From Gammaproteobacteria bacterium (GTDB taxonomy: Bacteria > Pseudomonadota > Gammaproteobacteria > Pseudomonadales > Pseudohongiellaceae): a stretch of DNA of 17,618 nt. Position numbers and translations under genes: made by a program. The stretch is from NCBI GenBank assembly GCA_003451715.1, contig DMJN01000258.1:1-17618 (forward strand), written 5' to 3'. Every line of letters starts with the position of its first letter. Within the stretch, counting starts at the first letter, position 1. The notes beneath the pieces were generated by a model, which was not told the origin of the DNA, ran no database searches, and was given only the letters and a program-made list of their open reading frames with translations. This document shows positions 1 to 7,661 of the stretch, one piece after another.

Positions 1-84
1 CATTTGTTTGACGACGGACATGTTACAGATTATACCGGAGACATAAGCTACACTATAGAAGTGGACAACATCCAGGCAGAGTAA
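1..84 (+). CDS. C-terminal fragment of an unidentified protein (5' end outside window)
   Basis: An open frame runs from the first base of the window to a TAA at 82-84, giving 27 residues that end in ...YTIEVDNIQAE. The composition (acidic, beta-prone, no hydrophobic segment) suits the end of a soluble or exported protein, but the piece is too short to assign a family. It reads in the same direction as the hydrolase gene that follows. Because it is cut by the window edge, the start and function cannot be judged. Confidence 0.45.
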   Translation, partial: HLFDDGHVTDYTGDISYTIEVDNIQAE

Positions 85-99
85 GCGCGCATGAAATAG

Positions 100-243
100 G
101 TCTGTGTGGAATTCATCAGCGAGCCGGTATTGATGGGCGAATTCTGGCAAGTCTATGCTAACGATGTGGACAGCAATGTGTTTGCCCTGCGCCAGTGGGT
201 AGATGCAAATTCGCCCTGGTCGGCGCCTAACCTGGAAATGTAA
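100..243 (+). pseudogene. possible decayed coding remnant, in frame with the upstream fragment
   Basis: After the TAA at 82-84 the same reading frame meets a TAG at 97-99. It then stays open for 47 codons to a TAA at 241-243. The translation looks protein-like (it includes EFWQVYANDVDSNVFALRQW and then VDANSPW), and no good ribosome binding site precedes a GTG at 106. It could be the broken C-terminal part of the upstream gene, a very small gene starting at that GTG, or chance. I do not recognise the sequence, and the call rests only on frame continuity and composition. Confidence 0.25.
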
Positions 244-314
244 AATTACTCAGGTTTCAGAGTCACACTCAAACGCGCAGCAAACATCGACTGCATTTAC
301 CAAAGGATTTTCAG

Positions 315-1238
315 ATGGCTATTCGATTTAAAAAACTAATTTTCTCCTTCATGATTGCCCTGGGCATGCTTGTTGGCAATTCAGTCCTTGCCCAAGATGT
401 CACCGAGCAAGTTGAGCATCGTTACGCCGACAACGATGGTGTACGCATACACTATGCGGTCATGGGTAGTGGTCCCTTGATTGTCATGATCCATGGCTTC
501 CCCGATTACTGGTACACCTGGCGCCATCAAATGCTGGCGTTGGCGGACAACTACACTGTCGCCGCCCTGGACACTCGTGGCTATAATCTTAGCGATCAAC
601 CAGAGGGAGTAGACAATTATACCCTGGAGATTCTGGTGGAAGATGTCGCCGCGGTGATTCGCGCCGAGGGTGAAGACAGCGCAAGGATTATTGGTCATAA
701 CTGGGGTGGAGGCATCGCCTGGAGCTTTGCGGCCCTGAAACCGGAGATGACGGAGCGGCTGATTATCCTGAACTTGCCTCACCCGAGGGGACTGGTAAGA
801 GAGTTGGCGACCTTCGGTCAACAACACCAGAACTCAGCCTACGCGCGAAACTTTCAGCAGAACAATTCCCATGAAAACCTCAACGCTCAGGGATTGGCGG
901 CTGCCCTATCTGGCGGTGACTCGGACCTGCAGGCACGTTATGCCGAAGCCTTCGGCCGTTCCAGCTTCGACTCCATGATGAATTATTACCGCGCCAACTA
1001 TCCTCGTGATCCCTATACCTCGGGCGCATTTCTGGAATTGCCCGAGGTTCAGGCACCAGTCCTCCAGTTCCACGGCTTGGACGATACAGCCCTGTTGCCC
1101 GGTGCACTCAACAACACCTGGGACTTCCTGGCTTCCGATTGGACCCTGGTTACCATTCCGGATGTCGGTCACTGGCCACACCATGTCGTGCCAGACAAGG
1201 TCAGCAACATGATGAAGGCCTGGCTGGAGTTAGATTAA
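315..1238 (+). CDS. Exported alpha/beta hydrolase, epoxide hydrolase-like, with Asn at the nucleophile position
   Basis: This 307-residue alpha/beta-hydrolase-fold protein most resembles epoxide hydrolases and haloalkane dehalogenases. A signal peptide covers residues 1-26 with probable cleavage after SVLA, so the enzyme should act in the periplasm or outside the cell. Visible landmarks are the oxyanion loop HGFP (60-63), the nucleophile elbow GHNWGG (127-132), a cap-domain tyrosine in NYYR (Y225), the acid in GLDD (D257 by alignment with ..DFVLVP of epoxide hydrolases) and the catalytic histidine in VGHWPH (H286). The family normally has Asp in the elbow (GHDWGG), but here the codon is AAC, Asn129. 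The enzyme may be inactive, self-deamidating, or altered in chemistry. The ATG at 315 is preceded by AAAGGA at a good distance. A hairpin repeat follows the stop. The fold is certain; the substrate is unknown. Confidence 0.9.
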   Translation: MAIRFKKLIFSFMIALGMLVGNSVLAQDVTEQVEHRYADNDGVRIHYAVMGSGPLIVMIHGFPDYWYTWRHQMLALADNYTVAALDTRGYNLSDQPEGVDNYTLEILVEDVAAVIRAEGEDSARIIGHNWGGGIAWSFAALKPEMTERLIILNLPHPRGLVRELATFGQQHQNSAYARNFQQNNSHENLNAQGLAAALSGGDSDLQARYAEAFGRSSFDSMMNYYRANYPRDPYTSGAFLELPEVQAPVLQFHGLDDTALLPGALNNTWDFLASDWTLVTIPDVGHWPHHVVPDKVSNMMKAWLELD

Positions 1239-1242
1239 GAAG

Positions 1243-1287
1243 CAAAAAAAGTGGGCAGAGCGACACCCTAAGTCTCTCTGACCCACT
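1243..1287. repeat. Hairpin repeat, copy A (A-tract plus TGGG..CAGAG stem)
   Basis: Seven A residues (1244-1250) run into an 11-bp stem: AGTGGGCAGAG at 1250-1260 pairs with CTCTG(A)CCCACT at 1276-1287 with one bulged A. The loop is 15 nt. It lies just after the hydrolase stop. On the plus strand no T-run follows, so it is a poor terminator for the hydrolase. On the minus strand the A-tract becomes a U-tract. The same A-tract, TGGG and CAGAG order occurs at 4431 and, inverted, at 14745, so I treat it as a member of a repeat family rather than a lone terminator. Confidence 0.55.
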
Positions 1288-1407
1288 ATCCGCAACAGAG
1301 GATTGGATTACGAATTGCCGCACTGAAATAATCCTATCCCGAATCCCCTTCCTCATTTATATTCAAACATCTGCCCGAACAGACCCGTCCCAACATAGGA
1401 GCTCCAA

Positions 1408-4374
1408 ATGTTCAGATCTACACTGGTAATCCTTCTTCTACTATTACTATCCGCGTGTGAACGCTCGGAAACGCCTCCGCCTGTGGTTCCCGACCAGTTC
1501 GGTGAATCCTCTATACCAGATACAAGCATTGCTGCGAGCGAGCCTTTCGACGTAGAAATCCAACAAGGCACCAATATGTCCACCGCCGTATCGCCCGACG
1601 GCACTCAGATCGTCTTCAGCATTCAAGGCACCCTATTTACTATGAACGTGGAAGGAGGCGAGGCGAGGGCAATTACTGATTACTATTTCGATGCGCGGGA
1701 GCCGAGTTGGTCTAGCGATGGCAGATCGATTGTGTTTCATGGCTATCGGAATGGTAACTGGGATATCTGGCGAATAGATTCCGACGGAAGTAATCCCCAA
1801 GCAATGACGGACGATGCGTTTGATGACAGGGAACCGGCCTACTCACCGTTAAATGATGAAATCCTATTCTCTTCTGATCGTAGTGGTAACTACGATCTGT
1901 GGTTATTGGAAAATGGCACAGCTCGCCAGCTCACTGATGAGCTTGAGAACGCCCATTCACCAAGCTGGTCTCCCGATGGCGCTAGCATCGCTTACGCCGT
2001 GGATGTGGAAAATGGCGCCTCTGAAATTCGCACCCTCGAATTGGCGGGTGGAGAAACGGTGTCTGAACTTGTGGAAGCGGGTGCGATCTCCGGCTTGGCA
2101 TGGCGTCCCGATGGCTCGGCCCTCAGTTATCAGCTTCGCCGTAACAGCCCGGAGACCGGTACTCATGCCGAGTTGAAACTGCTAGAACTCGATACTGATA
2201 TGAATGAAGTTCTCTCTGCAGGCAACGCCGATGTATTCCCATTTCGCGCGTCCTGGACGGCGGCGAATACTCTGGTGTACACGGCCAGCGGTGAGATCCG
2301 GCAGCTGATAATCGATGAATCGGAAACGGTGATTCCGTTTACTGCCAGCTTTCAATTGGATCGCGAACCGTACCAACGGCGGCTGCGAAATTACGACAGC
2401 AACGAACAGCAGGTGCTGGGTATCTCGACACCGGCAATTTCCAACGATGGCAATTTGGTCGTGTTCTCCGCGTTAGCAGATCTGTGGCTGATGAATGTGA
2501 GCAGCGGCGAATTAGCGCAAATTACCGACGATGCCTTTTCGGAACGGTATCCGGTGTTTTCGGCCGACGCTAAGCAGATTGCTTATCTCACCGATAGTGG
2601 TGGCGAATACGTGGTGTGGATTTATGACATCGCGACAGAGCAGGCGGAAAAATTGCAAGGTGATATTTCGCTTTCCTATATGAAGTTCTCGCCTGACGGG
2701 GAGCGACTCGCTGGATTTATGTTGGGTGGCGGCGCCGGCTTGAGTGGTCGTATCACTGTAGTTGATATCGCAAGCGGCGAGCTGCAATCGCTCTATCAAC
2801 CCATTTCGCCGCAACCCATATCCTGGAGTGCCGATGGTCAACAGATCGCGACCACTGCGCTGGCTCGCTATTCGACACGTTACCGGGAAGGAGTCTATAC
2901 CTTGATGGCGATAAACATTGAGTCTGGTGAAATATTTAACACCACTCCAACACCTCATCAGAACATGACTTCGCTGGTGCTTGATGCTAGTGGTGAGACG
3001 TTTAGCTACGTTCAAGGAGCACAGCTCTGGCGTGCCAATGTCGATGGTTCGGAGGAACCAGTCAGGCTGACCACGCGACTTACGGATGAGCCATCGTTCA
3101 GCAGCAATGGTGAATACGCAGTATTCCTGAGTGGTGATCAGTTGGTTCGCCTGTCTAATGCGACGGGGGAACAACTTGAACTAACACCCGATCTCACTTA
3201 CACACGATCGAATCCTGCAGAGCAGTGGGTGCTGCGGGTGGGCCGATTGTTCGATGGTGTGAACGACTCCTATCAGGAAGATATGGACATAGTGATTGCC
3301 GGCAACCGCATTCATGCGATCGAACCGCAACGGGATCGTGATATGGAAATTGTGGATATGTCGAACAGCACGATCATACCTGGCTTGTTCGAGATGCATG
3401 GCCACATGGGTGAGTTAAGTGAATCCCAGGGTCGTCTCTGGTTATCTTTCGGCATTACTTCCGTGCGTGATCCCGGGTCGAATCCTTACAATGCCAAGCA
3501 ACGGCAGGAGTCCTGGGATAGTGGCAATCAAATTGGACCACGAACCCATATTACCGGTTATCTTGCCGACGGTAATCGCGTGTACTACTCCATCGCTGAA
3601 GGACTGGTGTCGCTTGACCATGTGGACCGGGCACTGGAACGCACACGGCTATTAGGGCTCGACCTGATCAAGACTTATGTGCGCCTGCCCGATGACTGGC
3701 AGAAAGTTGTGGTGGATGCCGCCCACGAGATGGGTATTCCAACCTCCAGTCATGAAATTTTTCCAGCGGTAAGTCACGGCATGGATCATGTAGAACACTT
3801 TGGTGGTACCAGTCGGCGTGGCTATCAACCCAAAGTATCGGGAACCGGATTCATCTACGATGATGTGATCGATTTACTGGCCCAATCTCAGATGGGTATC
3901 ACGCCGACTCTGGTACTGGGCGGTTTTGCCACAATCGCCAGTCAGGATGATGATCTATTCCTTACACCTCAGTTCAACAGCTTTTACGGTCCCGACTTTC
4001 CCCGTCCCGACAGACCCACCGCAGCCTCGAGAGTAAGCGCGAACGGTCAGGCGCTCCGAGAAATGATGGATGCCGGTGTGTTGGTCGTTACGGGAACTGA
4101 TGCACCCTTAATACCCCCAGGCATAGGACTGCATGCCGAACTTCGCTTGTACGTACTGGCGGGATTATCGCCCTTCGAGACACTGCGCGCCGCAACGTTT
4201 TCTTCAGCGACGGCGGCGGGCGTGATTCAGGACACGGGTACGCTTGAAGTTGGCAAGCTTGCGGACATTGTCGTTATCGATGGTGATCCACTTAACGATA
4301 TTAATGACGCTGACAATATAGTAATGACGGTGAAGAACGGCCGGGCATTTCCGTTGCAGTCATTGCTGAACTGA
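1408..4374 (+). CDS. Lipoprotein fusing a TolB-like beta-propeller to a binuclear-metal amidohydrolase
   Basis: This protein has 988 residues. A lipoprotein signal ends in the lipobox LSAC (Cys17). Residues ~50-600 hold repeated PD40/TolB-type blades, each with forms of SPDG or SxDG, then hydrophobic strands and an xxxQLT/AIT turn. They predict a beta-propeller, possibly two stacked. From ~610 an amidohydrolase-superfamily TIM barrel follows: VLRVGRLFDG, the first metal pair HGH (H664, H666), a candidate carbamylated lysine K755 in LIKTY, H782 in SSHE, H797 in DHVEH, and the catalytic Asp898 in TGTDAP. All expected metal ligands are present, so it should be active. Related amidohydrolases act on cyclic amides, N-acyl amino acids or dipeptides; the substrate here is unknown. 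It is probably anchored in an outer or inner membrane facing the periplasm. The start ATG has AGGAG at 1398-1402. Hairpin repeats lie on both sides. Confidence 0.88.
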   Translation: MFRSTLVILLLLLLSACERSETPPPVVPDQFGESSIPDTSIAASEPFDVEIQQGTNMSTAVSPDGTQIVFSIQGTLFTMNVEGGEARAITDYYFDAREPSWSSDGRSIVFHGYRNGNWDIWRIDSDGSNPQAMTDDAFDDREPAYSPLNDEILFSSDRSGNYDLWLLENGTARQLTDELENAHSPSWSPDGASIAYAVDVENGASEIRTLELAGGETVSELVEAGAISGLAWRPDGSALSYQLRRNSPETGTHAELKLLELDTDMNEVLSAGNADVFPFRASWTAANTLVYTASGEIRQLIIDESETVIPFTASFQLDREPYQRRLRNYDSNEQQVLGISTPAISNDGNLVVFSALADLWLMNVSSGELAQITDDAFSERYPVFSADAKQIAYLTDSGGEYVVWIYDIATEQAEKLQGDISLSYMKFSPDGERLAGFMLGGGAGLSGRITVVDIASGELQSLYQPISPQPISWSADGQQIATTALARYSTRYREGVYTLMAINIESGEIFNTTPTPHQNMTSLVLDASGETFSYVQGAQLWRANVDGSEEPVRLTTRLTDEPSFSSNGEYAVFLSGDQLVRLSNATGEQLELTPDLTYTRSNPAEQWVLRVGRLFDGVNDSYQEDMDIVIAGNRIHAIEPQRDRDMEIVDMSNSTIIPGLFEMHGHMGELSESQGRLWLSFGITSVRDPGSNPYNAKQRQESWDSGNQIGPRTHITGYLADGNRVYYSIAEGLVSLDHVDRALERTRLLGLDLIKTYVRLPDDWQKVVVDAAHEMGIPTSSHEIFPAVSHGMDHVEHFGGTSRRGYQPKVSGTGFIYDDVIDLLAQSQMGITPTLVLGGFATIASQDDDLFLTPQFNSFYGPDFPRPDRPTAASRVSANGQALREMMDAGVLVVTGTDAPLIPPGIGLHAELRLYVLAGLSPFETLRAATFSSATAAGVIQDTGTLEVGKLADIVVIDGDPLNDINDADNIVMTVKNGRAFPLQSLLN

Positions 4375-4430
4375 ACAAGAGCGGAAAAGAATTAGTAAAT
4401 GGCTCAAAGGAATCGTGCCTTAATGGAATG

Positions 4431-4462
4431 AAAAAATGGGATCAGAGCACCTTGATCCCATT
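4431..4462 (-). terminator. Rho-independent terminator of the minus-strand copper/heme gene; also hairpin repeat copy B
   Basis: AATGGGATCA (4435-4444) and TGATCCCATT (4453-4462) form a perfect 10-bp stem with an 8-nt loop. Read on the minus strand the stem is followed by TTTTTT (complement of 4431-4436), the standard intrinsic-terminator form, about 30 nt after the stop of the 4494-5789 gene. On the plus strand no T-run follows, though the hairpin could still end or stabilise the convergent amidohydrolase transcript. The core AAAAATGGGATCAGAG recurs exactly, inverted, at 14745-14760, so this is also a copy of a repeat family. Confidence 0.75.
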
Positions 4463-4493
4463 AGTTCCAAATTGGCCAGGTGTGCAAACTAAT

Positions 4494-5789
4494 TCAATTG
4501 ACGATCGGCGCAAGCATGACGAACCCCATCATCATCTCGTCGCTCGACTTCTGTCCGAATCTAACATTCTCTGAAGGATCAAAACCTCTTTCTCGAGAGT
4601 ATTCCTCTGAGTTATCGTACCAAGCGGTGAACTTGAGCCGTGAACCCTCGGGTAAGGGCTTCATGTCTTTGTAATAATAAACAGTCTGCCACGCGAAATC
4701 GTAGCCTGGAATCTCGATCAATACTTCTGCAGTCCCATCAGGATAAAGTGCCTCGAACATCGCAGCCTTACCCCGCAGGTGCATGTGCGGCATCAGCAGT
4801 ACGATTTCGGACTCTTCTTGAATCGGGCTCGATATTTGTTCCATCATGTACGAGGGTTCACCGGGAGGAATGTCGATGTCGAAGCGCATCATCGTCGAGC
4901 CACCCACCGCGCTTTTCGGCGGCTCTCTGGTAAAGTAAAAGCCAATCTGTGATTTATCGTCAACAGCACCCGTCCCCGCGCCGGGTTGTTTGTGATAGTG
5001 AATGTCGAATGTTACGCGTGTGCCCCTTAACAGCGGCACACCGTAGCCGATGGGATACATATTCGCTTCGCTACCCGAGGCCATGCCACCGAGGTATAAA
5101 CCTGCCCCGACTGGCGATAGCGTGTCGGACTCGCCCTGTGTGGGCGAAGGCGGTAACTCGCCGTTCGCATCTGGTGGGAGTATATGAGCATTGAAGTGGT
5201 GAACGGAATTCACTCCAGGTTTGGTTTGAAATCCCTGAATGTAAACATCCTCAGGAAGCATTGCATCGGTCAGGTCGACCGAAAACGCTGTATAGATATC
5301 GTTAACATCGTCGCCAACATTAAATGCCACCGGAATATTGACAATAAGATCAGGTATACCCTCGAGCCAACCGCCTTCGGTCGCTGCAAATTCACGTGGG
5401 GCTGGCGCGTCATCGGGATTTCCGCGTTGTGCGCCTTGATTCGCCCAACCGACGATTGCTGCGATCTCAGTCTCATCCAGCGTCCGCTCGTTCGAGAAAA
5501 TACCATTGAAGTCGGGATGTGCATCCCAGGGAGGCATCTCACGGCTCAAGACCTTCTGCGCCATGAGCATGGCCCATGGTCGAGTCTCCTCGTAAGAGAC
5601 TAAGGACATCGGCGCGATCATCCCGCCAAAATTCTTGCCGTCGGGTCGATGACAATCCTGGCAATTTTCTTGGAGTATCGGCTGCACATCTTTGGTGAAT
5701 GTGTAGCGTGTGATGGACGCGTCGCCGGCGTAGCTCGGAGCGAAGAGCAAAATGCATAGCGCCATAGCAATGCTGGAAAGTCGATTCAC
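4494..5789 (-). CDS. Exported c-type cytochrome fused to a PHM/DBM-like copper monooxygenase domain
   Basis: This 431-residue protein starts with a signal peptide (cleavage near SYAGD, residue ~21). A c-type heme site, CQDCH (43-47), follows, with a candidate axial methionine in MPPW (M85). The second half matches copper type II ascorbate-dependent monooxygenases: VHHF (H197, H198) and DIHY (H264) correspond to the CuH ligands of peptidylglycine monooxygenase, PHMH (H335, H337) plus the methionine in SSDEMM (M419) to the CuM ligands. Both copper sites look complete, so an oxygen-dependent hydroxylase or related periplasmic redox enzyme is likely, with the heme domain as a possible electron entry. 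The substrate is not inferable. The start is GTG (CAC at 5787-5789 on the plus strand) with GGGAG about 12 nt upstream; the next Met (residue 9) would break the signal peptide. A terminator hairpin follows. Confidence 0.82.
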   Translation of the reverse strand: MNRLSSIAMALCILLFAPSYAGDASITRYTFTKDVQPILQENCQDCHRPDGKNFGGMIAPMSLVSYEETRPWAMLMAQKVLSREMPPWDAHPDFNGIFSNERTLDETEIAAIVGWANQGAQRGNPDDAPAPREFAATEGGWLEGIPDLIVNIPVAFNVGDDVNDIYTAFSVDLTDAMLPEDVYIQGFQTKPGVNSVHHFNAHILPPDANGELPPSPTQGESDTLSPVGAGLYLGGMASGSEANMYPIGYGVPLLRGTRVTFDIHYHKQPGAGTGAVDDKSQIGFYFTREPPKSAVGGSTMMRFDIDIPPGEPSYMMEQISSPIQEESEIVLLMPHMHLRGKAAMFEALYPDGTAEVLIEIPGYDFAWQTVYYYKDMKPLPEGSRLKFTAWYDNSEEYSRERGFDPSENVRFGQKSSDEMMMGFVMLAPIVN

Positions 5790-5917
5790 GATGGGTTTAT
5801 GCTCCCAATCATATTTCCGAGGGTCTGAAAAATCGGTCCAATCCCTGAAGTCTGTTCAGCGCCTTATTATTGCCTGATAGGAGCGTGACCTGCAACTCGC
5901 CTTAGATCTTATTGGAC

Positions 5918-7168
5918 CTAGAAAGCTACCGTCATATACATGTGTAAGCGATCGTAATCAATTTCCTGCCCCTGACTGGCTTCACCGTATTCATTCAACC
6001 AGTAAGTCAGCCCGATTTCTGTCCTATTCCCAATGCCATAGGCGGCATTCAGAATATGCCCTTTACCGTCGGCGCCTCCGTCGGAAAAGTCCGAATCTGT
6101 CAGTGCAGCAAACACTGCATCAGCTTCAAGATCCTGGTAAGCGTAACCGAACTCCCATTCTCCGGGACCACCTACATCACCGATTTTCCCACCTAATACC
6201 CAACCGGTATCGTATTTATCTGCATCCTGGTTCTGGACGAGGTCTGCATAGAGTCTCAGTGGTTGATTACCCAGGGTAAAATTGCCCTCTACGAACAGCT
6301 CAACTACTTCGAAGTCATACATATAGGCCCCATTAGCATCCAGGGTATTGCGATAGGAGAGATTGTTGTAAAAAGGCTGGCTGCCTTTCAGCGCGGCATC
6401 GAAGTAACTGGCACCGAAAGTCAAAGCGCCATTCTCCAGCGCTGTCTCGTGGCCTAATTGTACGCCCCACATCATTTCTTCATCCTGGGTTCCTGCTTTG
6501 TCATCACTCTCGATGAAGAATGTACCGGCATTAAAAAATGTATTGCTATTCTCGTATTGCAAACCGAGGCCTTCTGGTCGGTAGTCTCCGTCGAATATCA
6601 TATTCTGACCACTACCACCCGGTTTGAAAAAGACGTTTCTGTACTTACCCCCGGTGATCATCATGTTGTCGAAGCCATGGTATTCGAAGTAGGCATAATC
6701 GAGGCGGATATCCTTAGTGGTTCCGCCACCTCCAAGTGTCTGGTTAGTGGAGATGGGGTTATCTCCACCCCCGGCAAAACCCAGTGCCATGACAAAATCT
6801 TCGTTCACGTCAGCAATTATCCCGACTCTGGAGCGAATTCTATTCCTGTTTCTTGCAGAATCCTTCCCGTCATCATCGAGCCGCTCATAGCGAGAGCGCA
6901 GGTCCCCCGTAATTCTTACTTTGTTAAACCAGGATGAAGATCCTGAAGATTCCTGAGTTTCCTCAATAGCGATGTTCATTTCCGCGTTATCAGTTTCCAG
7001 CTGCTCGAGGCGATCTGATAAGGCTGTGATCTGGGCTCTAAGTTGGGCGATTTCGTTCTGATCAACCTGGGCTAAAGCTTTAGCCGGTAACACGGCAATT
7101 TGGACAATCAGTACTGCAGTTGATACAAGCCGACCGATTCTCATTTTTCTTGAACAGGTGTAACTCAT
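5918..7168 (-). CDS. Outer-membrane porin, probably phosphate-starvation regulated
   Basis: The protein has 416 residues from the chosen start. A signal peptide covers 1-33 (cleavage after KALA). A short coiled coil (~36-73, heptads such as IAQLRAQITALSDRLEQLE) precedes a long run of amphipathic beta strands rich in Tyr, Gly and Asn. It ends in Phe (MYMTVAF), the usual signature for BAM insertion. This is the layout of 'putative porin' proteins with a trimerising N-terminal helix, like the OprP/OprO group in general form; whether it is anion-selective cannot be seen. I chose ATG 7168 because GGAG lies 6-9 nt before it; the ATG at 7180 has no such site. The gene is divergent from pstS, and its upstream region carries three 11-bp-spaced TTAA repeats and a -10 element, which suggests PhoB control and a role in phosphate uptake. 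Confidence 0.82.
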   Translation of the reverse strand: MSYTCSRKMRIGRLVSTAVLIVQIAVLPAKALAQVDQNEIAQLRAQITALSDRLEQLETDNAEMNIAIEETQESSGSSSWFNKVRITGDLRSRYERLDDDGKDSARNRNRIRSRVGIIADVNEDFVMALGFAGGGDNPISTNQTLGGGGTTKDIRLDYAYFEYHGFDNMMITGGKYRNVFFKPGGSGQNMIFDGDYRPEGLGLQYENSNTFFNAGTFFIESDDKAGTQDEEMMWGVQLGHETALENGALTFGASYFDAALKGSQPFYNNLSYRNTLDANGAYMYDFEVVELFVEGNFTLGNQPLRLYADLVQNQDADKYDTGWVLGGKIGDVGGPGEWEFGYAYQDLEADAVFAALTDSDFSDGGADGKGHILNAAYGIGNRTEIGLTYWLNEYGEASQGQEIDYDRLHMYMTVAF

Positions 7169-7272
7169 GATTTTCTCCATACAAAGTTCACACTTTGCTT
7201 ATACAGTTCTTTCTGATTAAGAGGAGAGACCAATTGGTCAAATCGGTTCCCTCGCCCACGCAAGATAAGCAC

Positions 7273-7317
7273 ATTATCGAAAAGTTTTGTTAAGAAACGA
7301 TTAAGAAAAGTTTAACC
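7273..7317 (-). promoter_or_regulatory. Predicted Pho box (three repeats) and -10 element of the porin promoter
   Basis: On the minus strand the repeats read GGTTAAA (7311-7317), TCTTAAT (7300-7306) and TCTTAAC (7289-7295), each separated by 4 bp, so TTAA recurs at an exact 11-bp period. Ten bases after the last repeat comes GATAAT (7273-7278), a 5/6 match to the -10 consensus. The 7+4+7 layout with -10 ten bp later is that of E. coli PhoB-activated promoters, which lack a good -35. The predicted transcript start is near 7265, about 97 nt upstream of the porin ATG. The half-site differs from E. coli CTGTCAT, so assignment to PhoB is inference supported by the matching sites at pstS and phoB. 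Confidence 0.7.
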
Positions 7318-7529
7318 CAAAATAAGTTTTAAAAAATAGGCACATAAACACATGCAAGCAGACGATTGAATAATTATTCCTGGAGGGATCTGACGGTTCC
7401 GCCTTTCCAGCTGTATCTCATTGTATTTAGAGTATTAAACAAGATTCCAGGAGTTAGTCAATGAATCAATGCCCAGGAATTTGCTGTCAACTCAAAACAG
7501 GAATCTCATCGGAAATAACGCAATTTGAA

Positions 7530-7563
7530 TCTTTATAAAATCTTAATAGTTGGGTGTGACAAT
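7530..7563 (+). promoter_or_regulatory. Predicted Pho box and -10 element of the pstS operon
   Basis: TCTTTAT (7530-7536), AAAA, TCTTAAT (7541-7547) form two 7-mers at an 11-bp period. After exactly 10 bp GACAAT (7558-7563) can serve as the -10 hexamer (4/6 match). The predicted start of transcription is near 7570, leaving a leader of about 112 nt before pstS. Spacing and half-site match the sites upstream of the porin and of phoB, so I infer PhoB activation of pstSCAB-phoU. Confidence 0.7.
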
Positions 7564-7639
7564 GCAGTTTCCATGACCATCAGAAAAAATAATGGGATGA
7601 AAGCGAATTCCTCGAATGCATCAACTATGAGGATCTAAC

Positions 7640-7661
7640 AATCCGAATCACGATTTGGATT
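7640..7661 (+). promoter_or_regulatory. Leader hairpin just upstream of the pstS ribosome binding site
   Basis: AATCCGAATC (7640-7649) can pair with GATTTGGATT (7652-7661) with one G-U pair, giving a stem of 9-10 bp with a 2-4 nt loop. It ends 6 nt before the GGAGA (7668-7672) used by pstS. No T-run follows, so it is not a terminator. It may protect the mRNA end or affect initiation, or be incidental. Confidence 0.35.

Noticed and set aside
2512..3174. 220-codon open frame on the minus strand inside the amidohydrolase gene
   Set aside because: Antisense shadow of a clearly coding frame; no family motif, no ribosome site, unusual composition.
5835..5918. 8-bp inverted repeat GGTCCAAT/ATTGGACC spaced by 68 bp downstream of the porin
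   Set aside because: Long spacing and short arms make a functional hairpin doubtful; plausible by chance.
7484..7500. CTGTCAA half-site as an E. coli-type Pho box
   Set aside because: No second CTGTCAT-like unit at 11-bp spacing; the TCTTAAY tandem sites fit far better.
7461..7538. 25-codon frame with a good AGGAG site upstream of pstS (MNQCPGICC...)
   Set aside because: It lies before the predicted pstS promoter and its end runs through the Pho box; no support beyond the ribosome site.
7573..7638. 21-codon frame in the pstS leader that could be a leader peptide
   Set aside because: No ribosome binding site and no sign of attenuator structure such as a terminator with T-run.
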